Shown here in pieces: positions 26,901 to 35,658 of a stretch of 64,000 bases of DNA. The first letter of the stretch is position 1. The number at the start of each line of letters is the position of its first letter. Position numbers and translations under genes: made by a program. The notes beneath the pieces were generated by a model. The model was not told the origin of the DNA, did not search any database, and was given only the letters and a program-made list of their open reading frames with translations. The stretch comes from an uncultured Mediterranea sp. (GTDB lineage: Bacteria; Bacteroidota; Bacteroidia; Bacteroidales; Bacteroidaceae). The stretch spans positions 1 to 64,000 of the forward strand of contig CALZEQ010000008.1 of NCBI GenBank assembly GCA_945641355.1, given 5' to 3'.

Positions 26901-29495
26901 ATGAATTTCAACAATTTTACCATCAAGGCACAAGAAGCCGTGCAAGAGGCGGTGAACCTGGTACAAAGCCGGGGGCAACAGACCATCGAGCCGGTACACT
27001 TGTTGCTAAGTGTGATGAAGAAGGGCGAGAACGTCACCAACTTCATCTTCCAGAAGCTGGGCATGAACGGACAGCAACTGGCCACGGTATTGGAGCGACA
27101 AATCGAATCGCTCCCCAAGGTGCAAGGAGGCGAACCCTACCTGAGCCGTGAGAGCAACGAGGTGCTGCAGAAGGCCGTACAGTACTCCAAGGAACTGAAA
27201 GACGAGTTCGTTTCGCTGGAGCCGCTCTTGCTGGCCCTGCTCACCGTGAAAAGCACGGCATCCACCATTCTGAAAGATGCCGGTATGACAGAGTATGAGT
27301 TGCGCGAAGCTATCAACGAACTGCGGAAGGGAGACCGTGTGACCTCACAATCGAGTGAAGATACCTACCAGTCGCTGGAAAAATATGCCATAAACCTGAA
27401 CGAAGCTGCCCGTAGCGGCAAGCTGGATCCGGTCATCGGACGGGATGAAGAGATTCGGCGTGTGCTGCAGATATTGAGCCGACGCACCAAGAACAACCCC
27501 ATCCTGATAGGCGAACCCGGTACCGGCAAGACGGCCATCGTAGAGGGACTGGCACACCGCATCCTGCGCGGAGATGTACCTGAGAACCTGAAGAACAAGC
27601 AGGTCTATTCGCTGGACATGGGTGCCCTGGTAGCCGGTGCCAAGTACAAAGGTGAATTTGAGGAGCGGCTGAAGGCGGTCATCAACGAAGTGAAGAAGTC
27701 AGAAGGAAATATCATCCTGTTCATTGATGAGATTCACACGCTGGTAGGTGCCGGCAAAGGTGAAGGAGCCATGGATGCCGCCAACATTCTGAAGCCGGCC
27801 CTGGCACGTGGCGAACTGCGCAGCATCGGTGCCACCACACTGGACGAATATCAGAAATACTTCGAAAAGGACAAGGCACTGGAGCGACGCTTCCAGATTG
27901 TCATGGTGAACGAACCTGACACGCTGAGCACCATCTCCATCCTGCGTGGACTGAAAGAGCGTTACGAAAACCATCACCACGTGCGCATCAAGGACGATGC
28001 CATCATTGCAGCCGTCGAGTTGAGCAACCGATACATCACCGACCGTTTTCTGCCCGACAAGGCCATTGACCTGATGGACGAAGCTGCCGCCAAGCTGCGG
28101 ATGGAGGTGGACAGCGTGCCCGAAGAGCTGGATGAGATTTCACGTAAAATCAAGCAACTGGAGATTGAACGGGAAGCCATCAAACGCGAGAACGATACGC
28201 AGAAGCTGGAAGTGATAGGCAAGGAACTGGCCGAGCTGAAGGAGCAGGAGAATTCGTACAAAGCTAAATGGCAAAGCGAAAAGACCCTGGTCAACAAGAT
28301 CCAGCAGAACAAGGTAGAGATAGAGAACCTGAAGTTTGAAGCCGAAAAGGCCGAACGTGAAGGCGACTACGGACGGGTGGCCGAAATACGCTACGGCAAA
28401 CTGCAGGCACTGAACAAGGAGATAGAGGAGACGCAACAACGGCTACACCAGATGCAGGGCGACAAGGCTCTGATCAAGGAGGAGGTTGACGGCGAGGACA
28501 TTGCCGATGTGGTTTCCCGTTGGACGGGTATCCCCGTCAGCAAGATGCTGCAGAGCGAAAAGGATAAACTGCTGCACCTGGAAGAGGAGCTGCATAAGCG
28601 GGTCATCGGACAGGAAGAGGCCATCGAGGCCGTGAGCGATGCCGTACGCCGCAGCCGTGCCGGATTGCAAGACCCGAAACGACCCATCGGATCGTTCCTC
28701 TTCCTGGGCACCACCGGCGTAGGAAAGACGGAACTGGCCAAGGCACTGGCTGAATTTCTGTTCGACGACGAGACCATGATGACCCGTATCGACATGAGTG
28801 AATATCAGGAGAAGCACAGCGTATCGCGTCTGGTAGGAGCACCTCCGGGCTATGTAGGATACGATGAAGGTGGTCAGCTGACCGAAGCCGTGCGCAGAAA
28901 GCCTTACTCGGTTGTGCTGTTCGATGAGATTGAAAAGGCTCATCCCGATGTATTCAACATCTTGCTACAAGTGTTGGATGACGGACGTCTGACCGACAAC
29001 AAGGGTCGTACGGTCAACTTCAAGAACACCATCATCATCATGACCAGCAACATGGGTAGCAGTTACATCCAAAGTCAGATGGAGAAATTGAACGACACGA
29101 ACAAGGCTTCTCTGATAGAGGAGACAAAAAAAGAGGTGATGAACATGCTGAAGAAGAGCATCCGACCGGAATTTTTGAACCGTATTGATGAGACCATCAT
29201 GTTCCTGCCGCTGACAGAACCTGAAATCAAGCAAATCGTTAACTTGCAGATAGGTCACGTACAGCAGATGTTGGCTGGTAACGGAGTAACGCTGAAGCTG
29301 ACGGATGCAGCTGTGAACTTCCTGGCCAATGCGGGTTACGACCCTGAGTTCGGTGCCCGGCCTGTGAAACGTGCCATCCAGCACTACCTGCAGAATGACC
29401 TTTCGAAGAAGCTGCTGGCGCAGACAATCGACCGCAACCGTCCCATCACGGTAGATGTATCTCCAGCAGCGGACGAGCTGACCTTCCGTAACTGA
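26901..29495 (+). CDS. clpB: ATP-dependent chaperone ClpB
   Basis: A Hsp100 disaggregase that works with DnaK to extract polypeptides from aggregates. From [17 protein letters not shown] it has 864 aa, the standard length. Order: N-terminal Clp domain (1-145), first AAA+ module with GEPGTGKT and [12 protein letters not shown], coiled-coil middle domain (about 410-520: [19 protein letters not shown] onward), second AAA+ module with GTTGVGKT and [12 protein letters not shown], then the ClpB C-terminal domain ([20 protein letters not shown]). AAGGAGG 8 nt upstream fixes the start. A strong terminator follows. Confidence 0.97.
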   Translation: MNFNNFTIKAQEAVQEAVNLVQSRGQQTIEPVHLLLSVMKKGENVTNFIFQKLGMNGQQLATVLERQIESLPKVQGGEPYLSRESNEVLQKAVQYSKELKDEFVSLEPLLLALLTVKSTASTILKDAGMTEYELREAINELRKGDRVTSQSSEDTYQSLEKYAINLNEAARSGKLDPVIGRDEEIRRVLQILSRRTKNNPILIGEPGTGKTAIVEGLAHRILRGDVPENLKNKQVYSLDMGALVAGAKYKGEFEERLKAVINEVKKSEGNIILFIDEIHTLVGAGKGEGAMDAANILKPALARGELRSIGATTLDEYQKYFEKDKALERRFQIVMVNEPDTLSTISILRGLKERYENHHHVRIKDDAIIAAVELSNRYITDRFLPDKAIDLMDEAAAKLRMEVDSVPEELDEISRKIKQLEIEREAIKRENDTQKLEVIGKELAELKEQENSYKAKWQSEKTLVNKIQQNKVEIENLKFEAEKAEREGDYGRVAEIRYGKLQALNKEIEETQQRLHQMQGDKALIKEEVDGEDIADVVSRWTGIPVSKMLQSEKDKLLHLEEELHKRVIGQEEAIEAVSDAVRRSRAGLQDPKRPIGSFLFLGTTGVGKTELAKALAEFLFDDETMMTRIDMSEYQEKHSVSRLVGAPPGYVGYDEGGQLTEAVRRKPYSVVLFDEIEKAHPDVFNILLQVLDDGRLTDNKGRTVNFKNTIIIMTSNMGSSYIQSQMEKLNDTNKASLIEETKKEVMNMLKKSIRPEFLNRIDETIMFLPLTEPEIKQIVNLQIGHVQQMLAGNGVTLKLTDAAVNFLANAGYDPEFGARPVKRAIQHYLQNDLSKKLLAQTIDRNRPITVDVSPAADELTFRN

Positions 29496-29545
29496 ACAAT
29501 GTGTGTATAAGTTTTTAGGGTAACAAAAGCTAAACTTGACTGACG

Positions 29546-29590
29546 CGAGGGGGTGACGGACAGAGAGTCCGGTCATTCCCTCGTTTTTTT
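29546..29590 (+). terminator. clpB terminator
   Basis: CGAGGGGGTGAC (29546-29557) pairs with GTCATTCCCTCG (29572-29583), with GGAC/GTCC inside, followed by seven T. A classic rho-independent terminator. Confidence 0.85.
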
Positions 29591-29614
29591 CATTTACGTA
29601 AGTCTCAGTTACCC

Positions 29615-30334
29615 CTACGCCTCCAGCAACGTAATGATGCCACTGATGCCGATATAGAGATAGACAATGTTGCGCAGCCACTTGCCTGAAAGTCGATTGA
29701 AGACGTAGGCACCCAGCCAAGCACCCACAAGGACACCCCCTACTCCCCACACATATCCCCAAGCCACCTGCGAGGTAAGGAAGCCGTTGCCGGCCCGCAT
29801 CAAGGTCATGGAGATGTTACCCAGCAGGAAGTAGGCCGAGGTCATGGCCAGATAGTGTTCTTTATCGGGCTCGGAAGAGATGAAATAGAGTACGGCCGGA
29901 GGGCCTTGCATACCGAAGAAGCCTCCCATCAGTCCGCTCAACGTACCGGCCACCAGCTGCAGCTTCCGGGTGGGACGGAAACGGATGCGACTGCCCAGCA
30001 GAAAGAAGTAGAAGGAGATGAGCAACAGCGTCACACCCAATATCCTGCGCAGCAGTACGTCATCGGTACGGGCCAGTACGCAGACAGCTACTGATGACAC
30101 CAGGATGAAGGTGAGCAGAATGGGCCACAATCGGCTCCACACCACCTTGCGGTACATGCGGAGCGTTATCATCAGTGTCGTGGTGAGTGCCAGCAGGCCG
30201 GAAAGCGTAGTGGCTTCGCCATAGCTGGGGAGCAGGGAGGGCAGCATCGTCATGATGAAGATGCCGAAACCAAAGCCCGTGGTACGCTGAATGAAGCTGG
30301 CAACAATACAGAGCAGAAACAGTTCCATCATCAT
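29615..30334 (-). CDS. TSUP/TauE-SafE family membrane permease
   Basis: A 239-aa integral membrane protein with about seven to eight hydrophobic helices, of the TSUP family that exports sulfite or other small sulfur-containing or organic anions. Typical features: RTTGFGFGIFIMTMLPSLL near the N-terminus and the repeat motif GTLSGLMGGFFGMQGPPAVLYF. The start is one of three consecutive ATG codons at 30326-30334; the much longer in-frame reading runs through crcB and is rejected. It follows crcB by 14 nt, in the same transcriptional unit. Confidence 0.85.
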   Translation of the reverse strand: MMMELFLLCIVASFIQRTTGFGFGIFIMTMLPSLLPSYGEATTLSGLLALTTTLMITLRMYRKVVWSRLWPILLTFILVSSVAVCVLARTDDVLLRRILGVTLLLISFYFFLLGSRIRFRPTRKLQLVAGTLSGLMGGFFGMQGPPAVLYFISSEPDKEHYLAMTSAYFLLGNISMTLMRAGNGFLTSQVAWGYVWGVGGVLVGAWLGAYVFNRLSGKWLRNIVYLYIGISGIITLLEA

Positions 30335-30348
30335 AGGCTCATCATCTG

Positions 30349-30714
30349 TTACGTGAACAGCCGTCCTGTCCACTGCCCCATCGCCACACAGACTACACAA
30401 CAGCATACGGAGAGCAGGGCATAGCCCAATCCGGCAAGCCATTCTCCCGCCTGCAACAGCTGGAGTGTCTGGGCAGAGAAGGTAGAGAAGGTGGTGAACC
30501 CTCCGCACAATCCCACCGTAGCCAGCAAGTAGATGGGCGTACCCTGACTGCACACGGCCATGAACAGCCCTATCAGAAACGATCCGCACACATTAGCGGC
30601 CATCGTGGCATACAGCCCCGATAGTGAGAGAGTCGCCGCACACATACTAAAGCCGTAGCGCAGGATGCTGCCCAAGGCTCCACCCAACGCTACGGCCAAC
30701 AGTTCTTTCGTCAT
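30349..30714 (-). CDS. crcB: fluoride efflux channel CrcB/Fluc
   Basis: A 121-aa four-helix protein that forms a dual-topology dimeric fluoride channel. Signatures: GGALGSILRYGFS at the N-terminus, ANVCGSFLIG (conserved Asn and Gly-Ser), and VGLCGGFTTFSTFSAQT, which contains the phenylalanine-box and sodium-site region. It starts 8 nt after the DUF1015 stop. No fluoride riboswitch is expected or seen because it is internal in an operon. Confidence 0.93.
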   Translation of the reverse strand: MTKELLAVALGGALGSILRYGFSMCAATLSLSGLYATMAANVCGSFLIGLFMAVCSQGTPIYLLATVGLCGGFTTFSTFSAQTLQLLQAGEWLAGLGYALLSVCCCVVCVAMGQWTGRLFT

Positions 30715-30722
30715 CCGTCCCC

Positions 30723-31970
30723 TTATACCAACTTGTGAATAATCAGTCCTGAACGCAGTTTCGGTTCGAACCAGGTAGTTTTAGGAGGCATGATGTTGCC
30801 TGTATCGGCAATGTCCATCAGTTGCTTCATCGAGACGGGATAGAGGGCCAAGGCCACCTTCATCTCACCGCTGTCCACACGTTTCTTCAGCTCGCCCAGA
30901 CCGCGGATGCCGCCTACAAAATCAATGCGTTTGTCCGAACGGAGGTCTTTGATACCCAGCACCTCGTCCAGTATCAGGTTGGACGATATGGTGACATCAA
31001 GCACTCCGATGGGGTCGTTGTCATTGTACGTACCCGGTTTGGCAGTCAGGCTATACCACTTGCCCTCCAGATAGAGCGCGAAGTTGTGCAGGCCTGCAGG
31101 CTTGTAGATGTCCGTACCCTTCTCCTCTACCGTGAAGTTCTTCTCCACGGCACTCAGGAACTCAGCAGGTGTCAAACCGTTCAAGTCCTTCACCACACGG
31201 TTATAGTCGATGATGGTCAGCTGATTGGCCGGGAAGCAGACAGCCATGAAGTAGTTGTACTCTTCGTCCCCCCGATGGTTGGGGTTCTGCTTGGCCTTCT
31301 CTGCACCCACCAGCGCGGCAGCCGCACTCCGATGGTGTCCGTCTGCAATATACAGAGCCGGCATCTTGGCAAACTCAGCCGTGATGGCTTCGATGTCCTC
31401 GGATGCGTCAATTATCCAGAAGGTATGTCCGAATCCGTCGCCGGGGGCGATGAAATCGTATACAGGTTTCTGAGCCGTATAGCGGGCAATGATGGCATCC
31501 AGCGTCGCATTGTCGGGATAGGCAAAGAAGACAGGCTCGATGTTGGCGTTGTTCACCCGCACATGCTTCATGCGGTCCTCTTCCTTGTCGCGGCGGGTCA
31601 ATTCATGCTTCTTGATGACCCCGTTCATATAGTCGGGCACGTATGCACCTACCACCAGTCCATACTGCGTCTTGCCATTCATGGTCTGCGCATATATGTA
31701 GTAGTTTTCCTTTTCGTCCTGCACCAGCCATCCTTTGTCTTGGAACAGCTGGAAGTTCTGCGCAGCCTTGTCGTAGACGCGCGGATCGTGTTCGTCCGTA
31801 CCTTCGGGGAAGTCAATTTCAGGTTTGATGATGTGGTAGAGGGATTTCTCGTTTCCCTTGGCCTCTTCGCGTGCCTCGGCAGAGTTCAGCACGTCGTAGG
31901 GGCGCGATGCCACCTGCTCCACCAGCTCTTGCGGCGGGCGTATGCCTCTAAAAGGTTTGATCGTTGCCAT
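30723..31970 (-). CDS. DUF1015 family protein
   Basis: A 415-aa cytosolic protein with the DUF1015 hallmarks: IKPFRGIRPPQELVEQVASRPYDVL at the start, LYHIIKPEIDFP, IADGHHRSAAA with conserved histidines in the middle, and the C-terminal DFVGGIRGL and MPPKTTWFEPKLRSGLIIHKL. The biochemical function is not established to my knowledge. It is placed between serA (upstream, 22-nt gap) and crcB, and it commonly accompanies serA/serC, suggesting a link to serine metabolism. Confidence 0.92.
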   Translation of the reverse strand: MATIKPFRGIRPPQELVEQVASRPYDVLNSAEAREEAKGNEKSLYHIIKPEIDFPEGTDEHDPRVYDKAAQNFQLFQDKGWLVQDEKENYYIYAQTMNGKTQYGLVVGAYVPDYMNGVIKKHELTRRDKEEDRMKHVRVNNANIEPVFFAYPDNATLDAIIARYTAQKPVYDFIAPGDGFGHTFWIIDASEDIEAITAEFAKMPALYIADGHHRSAAAALVGAEKAKQNPNHRGDEEYNYFMAVCFPANQLTIIDYNRVVKDLNGLTPAEFLSAVEKNFTVEEKGTDIYKPAGLHNFALYLEGKWYSLTAKPGTYNDNDPIGVLDVTISSNLILDEVLGIKDLRSDKRIDFVGGIRGLGELKKRVDSGEMKVALALYPVSMKQLMDIADTGNIMPPKTTWFEPKLRSGLIIHKLV

Positions 31971-31992
31971 AAGTCTAAAACAGTAGGTTAGG

Positions 31993-32919
31993 TCAAGCTT
32001 TCTTATTCACTCTGAAACGTTCGCATCCATCCTTCAGGAAGCCCACTATCTGCTTGGCGGCAGCGATGCCGGCATTGATGTTGGCTTCGGCTGTCTGGGC
32101 ACCCATCTTCTTGGGGGTAGAGAAGTAGCGGCCTGCAAACTTGGCGGCAAACGTCTCGTTGGCAGCGGGCATGATGTCTGTCACGTACTTCAGTTCCGTG
32201 CGCTCTTCCATCAGTTGTATCAGTTCGGTCTCATTGATTACCTCTTTGCGGGCCGTATTCACCAGCACGGCTCCCTTGGGCATCCGTCCCACCAGAGCGG
32301 CATTGATGGAGTTCTTTGTCTCGGCCGTAGCGGGGATATGAAGTGACACCACGTCACACGTAGCATACAGTTCTTCGGCAGAAGCCACTGCCGTCACGCC
32401 CTCGCTCTCGATGACCTCTTTCGGGCAGAAGGCATCGAATGCATAGATGTCCATACCAAAGCCCTTGGCGATGCGTGCCACGTTGCGTCCCACGTTGCCA
32501 AAGGCATGGATACCCAGCTTCTTCCCCTTCAACTCCGTGCCCGACGTACCGTTGTACATATTGCGAACGGCCATCACCATCAGTCCGAAAGCCAGCTCGG
32601 CCACGGCGTTTGAGTTCTGTCCGGGGGTATTCATCACGCATACGTTGTGCGCTGTAGCGGCTTCCAGGTCTACGTTATCGTAGCCGGCACCTGCACGTAC
32701 CACTATTTTCAGCTGCTTGGCAGCATCCAGCACCTCTGCATCAATCACATCACTACGGATGATGATGGCATCCGCATCCTGCACAGCCTCCAACAGGCGT
32801 GCCTTTTCGCCATATTTCTCTAACAATACCAGTTCGTATCCGGCAGCTTCTATCTCTTTACGAATGCCGTCCAAAGCCACTTTGGCGAACGGCTTATCGG
32901 TTGCTACTACTATTTTCAT
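31993..32919 (-). CDS. serA: D-3-phosphoglycerate dehydrogenase-type 2-hydroxyacid dehydrogenase
   Basis: The NAD-dependent enzyme that starts serine synthesis by oxidising 3-phosphoglycerate. From MKIVVATDKPFAKVALDGI it has 308 aa, the short form without a C-terminal ACT domain. Signatures: VRAGAGYDNVDLEAA, GQNSNAVAELAFGLMV, nucleotide-binding GIHAFGNVGRNVARI (Gly-rich with one substitution), VSLHIPATAETKNSINAAL, and VNTARKEVINETEL, where a lysine follows the catalytic Arg. It follows serC by 46 nt. Assignment to serA rests on its neighbour serC. Confidence 0.93.
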   Translation of the reverse strand: MKIVVATDKPFAKVALDGIRKEIEAAGYELVLLEKYGEKARLLEAVQDADAIIIRSDVIDAEVLDAAKQLKIVVRAGAGYDNVDLEAATAHNVCVMNTPGQNSNAVAELAFGLMVMAVRNMYNGTSGTELKGKKLGIHAFGNVGRNVARIAKGFGMDIYAFDAFCPKEVIESEGVTAVASAEELYATCDVVSLHIPATAETKNSINAALVGRMPKGAVLVNTARKEVINETELIQLMEERTELKYVTDIMPAANETFAAKFAGRYFSTPKKMGAQTAEANINAGIAAAKQIVGFLKDGCERFRVNKKA

Positions 32920-32965
32920 CCTTGTATCAGTTTTGAGTTTACAAGTTTTTGAATTTATGAGGCGT

Positions 32966-34039
32966 TTATGCGTGCAGCGCCTCAAACTCCTTCATGCAGT
33001 CAATCAGTGCCTGAACACTCTCCTTCGGCAGAGCGTTGTAGCAGGATGCGCGGAATCCACCTACCGAGCGGTGTCCCTTGATGCCTACCATGCCACGTTC
33101 GGTTGCAAACTTCAGGAAGTCAGCCTCCAGTTCCTTGTATTCGGGAGCCATGACGAAACAGATATTCATGCGCGAGCGGTCTTCCTTGTTGGCGACCGTG
33201 CCTACAAACATCTTGTTGCGGTCTATTTCTCCATACAGCATCTCTGCCTTTTCGATGGCACGACGTTCCATTTCCTTCACACCACCCTGTTCCTTGATCC
33301 AGCGCAGTGTCTGCAAAGCGGCATAGATAGGCACTACAGGCGGCGTGTTGAACATTGATCCGCCGTCGATATGTGTCTGGTAGTTGAGCATGGTGGGGAT
33401 GTAGCGCGACACCTTGCCTACCGCTTCGTTTTTCACGATGACGAAGGTGACACCAGCCGGAGCCAGATTCTTCTGTGCACCACCATAGATACAGATATAT
33501 TTGGATACATCGATAGGACGGGAGAAGATATCAGATGACATATCCGCAATTACCGGTACAGGCGAATCCAGGTCTTCCTTGATTTCAGTACCATAGATGG
33601 TATTGTTGGTTGTGATATGGAAATAGTCAGCATCCGCAGGGATGGTATAGTCTTTCGGAATATATGTATAGGTAGCTTCGGCCGACGAAGCCACTTCCAC
33701 CACTTCACCGAAAGCCTTGGCTTCCTTCATTGCCTTCTTGGCCCATACACCTGTATTCAGATAGGCAGCCTTCTTCTCCAGGAAGTTGTAGGGTACCATG
33801 CAAAATTCCAGACTTGCACCGCCACCGAGGAAAAGTACCGAATAGCCTTCGGGAATGTTGAGCAACTCCTTGAAGAGAGCTACAGCCTCGTCTACCACTG
33901 GCTGGAAGTCCTTTGCACGATGGCTGATTTCCATCAGAGAGAGTCCTGAACCATTGAAATCTAAAATAGCCTTCGCTGTATTCTCAATCACTTCACGTGG
34001 AAGAATGGAAGGTCCCGCATTGAAATTATGCTTTTTCAT
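32966..34039 (-). CDS. serC: phosphoserine aminotransferase
   Basis: PLP enzyme converting 3-phosphohydroxypyruvate to phosphoserine (and acting in pyridoxine synthesis in some bacteria). It has 357 aa. The start [23 protein letters not shown] is the family signature; [35 protein letters not shown] (PLP region) and [17 protein letters not shown] with the PLP lysine are intact, as is the C-terminal [11 protein letters not shown]. First gene of a serC-serA-DUF1015-crcB-TSUP cluster; a TAATTTCG box about 55 nt upstream is a possible -7. Confidence 0.96.
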   Translation of the reverse strand: MKKHNFNAGPSILPREVIENTAKAILDFNGSGLSLMEISHRAKDFQPVVDEAVALFKELLNIPEGYSVLFLGGGASLEFCMVPYNFLEKKAAYLNTGVWAKKAMKEAKAFGEVVEVASSAEATYTYIPKDYTIPADADYFHITTNNTIYGTEIKEDLDSPVPVIADMSSDIFSRPIDVSKYICIYGGAQKNLAPAGVTFVIVKNEAVGKVSRYIPTMLNYQTHIDGGSMFNTPPVVPIYAALQTLRWIKEQGGVKEMERRAIEKAEMLYGEIDRNKMFVGTVANKEDRSRMNICFVMAPEYKELEADFLKFATERGMVGIKGHRSVGGFRASCYNALPKESVQALIDCMKEFEALHA

Positions 34040-34305
34040 TTGAAGTTTGTTTTTGGTTATACAATTCTTTCATTTGTCCTAACGACAAGGCGAAATTACG
34101 GATTTTTTTCCGTATAAAAAATCTTTTGGCTTGAAAATCCCCTTTCTGACACAATTTATCTGACTTTTTTAGAGTATATGCAAGAAATATTCGACTTTTT
34201 GTCATGCCTGCTTACCAACGTCGGAAAAGGAAGAATAAACAGTAAGGTAAAATGGATCCAACGTTTGAATCCGCAAGCAAAGAGGTGGCTCGAACGACAA
34301 TTTTC

Positions 34306-35625
34306 TCACCGAGCCTCCTCTATCAGGGTCTTTATGCCCTTGATTTTCTCGCCCTGAACCAGCGTAAGCAACTGCTTCACTTTGGTGCGGCGGACAGCCA
34401 CGTAGGTACAACGCTCTCTGACATCGACCGCTCCTACCTCTTCGCGGACAAGTCCGCCTTTCTTATAGAGGAAACCGGCTATGTCGGCACGGCTAATCTT
34501 ATCACGCTTCCCTTTACCTATATATAAGGTAGTCCATCGCGAACGGGGAACGTGAGGCGTAACAGACGACAGGTCGAACGTCGGTACCTCCTGCTCCACA
34601 TAGGCTGGCAGATGCTCCTCGGAATGCAGCAACAGGTAAACGGATCCACGTGCTTCCCAACGGGCCGTACGGCCGTTTCGGTGGGTGTAGGCCTCTTCGT
34701 TCAGCGGCAGATGATAGTGTACGACATTGTCTAAGCCGGGGATGTCTAAGCCCCGCGCCGCCAAGTCGGTAGAGACAAGCACTGGCGACGAGCCGTTGCG
34801 GAACTTGTAGAGAGCCCGCTCGCGGTCGCGCTGCTCCATGCCGCCGTGAAAGGCATCGCAAGGGAATTTTCGGGACTTCAGGTAACCTACCACCCTATCC
34901 ACACTCTCGCGGTAGTTGACAAAGACCAGCGTTGATGCCTCGCCCAACATACAGAGCAACTGATAGAGTGTCTCCAACTTGTCCTTCGCAGGTGAAGCTA
35001 CCTGCCATACGGCCAGACGGTGTGCCAAGGATTGAGGGGCCAGATAGTCGAGCCGGCACAGCGTGGCCTCACCGACCCCTACAAAACGCGGAATTTCCTC
35101 GGCATCAGTGGCTGAGAGCAGCACGCGCTTGCGCAAAGCCGGGAGACGGCCGATGACTTGGGCCATCTCTTCCTGAAAGCCTAACTCCAGACTCTTGTCG
35201 AACTCATCAATCACCAGAGTTGATACCGTAGACGCATCGAAGTTCTGCTTCTCCAAATGATCGTTCATGCGGCCAGGCGTAGCGATGATGACGTCGGGAT
35301 TTACCCCCTTCATGGTGCGATGCTCTTCCATAGCAGGACGGCCTCCGTAACAGCAGATGGCCTTAAAAGGGAGAGCCATCTGACGGAAGACGCCTTCTGT
35401 CTGTAGTGCCAACTCGCGCGAAGGCACCAGTACGACCGCCTGCACACCACCACCCGCAGACCCGAGCGACTGCACTAAAGGCAGCAGATAAGCCAGCGTT
35501 TTGCCCGAACCGGTGGGCGAAAGCAGCAGCACGTCTGTGGAGTTACCGTATGCCTCCAGCATGGATTGCTGCATGGGGTTCAGCGACTCAATCTTCAAAT
35601 TGCGTAAAACTGCTTGTATATCCAT
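34306..35625 (-). CDS. dbpA: DEAD-box RNA helicase with DbpA-type C-terminal RNA-binding domain
   Basis: A 439-aa ATP-dependent RNA helicase, likely acting in 50S ribosome assembly by analogy with DbpA. From MDIQAVLRNLKIESLNPMQQ. Motifs: Q region, SPTGSGKT (I), PSRELALQTE (Ia), ATPGRMNDHLE (Ib), VIDEFDKSL (II, DEFD rather than DEAD), LSATDAEE (III), STDLAARGLDIP (V) and HRNGRTARW (VI; Trp where most have Gly-plus). The C-terminal 75 residues (WTTLYIGKGKRDKISRADIAGFLYKKGGL) match the DbpA RNA-binding domain that recognises 23S rRNA hairpin 92. It begins 33 nt after the hybrid kinase. Confidence 0.88.
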   Translation of the reverse strand: MDIQAVLRNLKIESLNPMQQSMLEAYGNSTDVLLLSPTGSGKTLAYLLPLVQSLGSAGGGVQAVVLVPSRELALQTEGVFRQMALPFKAICCYGGRPAMEEHRTMKGVNPDVIIATPGRMNDHLEKQNFDASTVSTLVIDEFDKSLELGFQEEMAQVIGRLPALRKRVLLSATDAEEIPRFVGVGEATLCRLDYLAPQSLAHRLAVWQVASPAKDKLETLYQLLCMLGEASTLVFVNYRESVDRVVGYLKSRKFPCDAFHGGMEQRDRERALYKFRNGSSPVLVSTDLAARGLDIPGLDNVVHYHLPLNEEAYTHRNGRTARWEARGSVYLLLHSEEHLPAYVEQEVPTFDLSSVTPHVPRSRWTTLYIGKGKRDKISRADIAGFLYKKGGLVREEVGAVDVRERCTYVAVRRTKVKQLLTLVQGEKIKGIKTLIEEAR

Positions 35626-35658
35626 TTTTCTTCTTTTCCATGAATTAAGTATCGACAC

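Noticed and set aside
30335-30589. N-terminal extension of the TSUP permease reading
   Set aside because: It overlaps crcB in another frame, is basic and polar, and the triple ATG at 30326-30334 gives the normal TSUP N-terminus.
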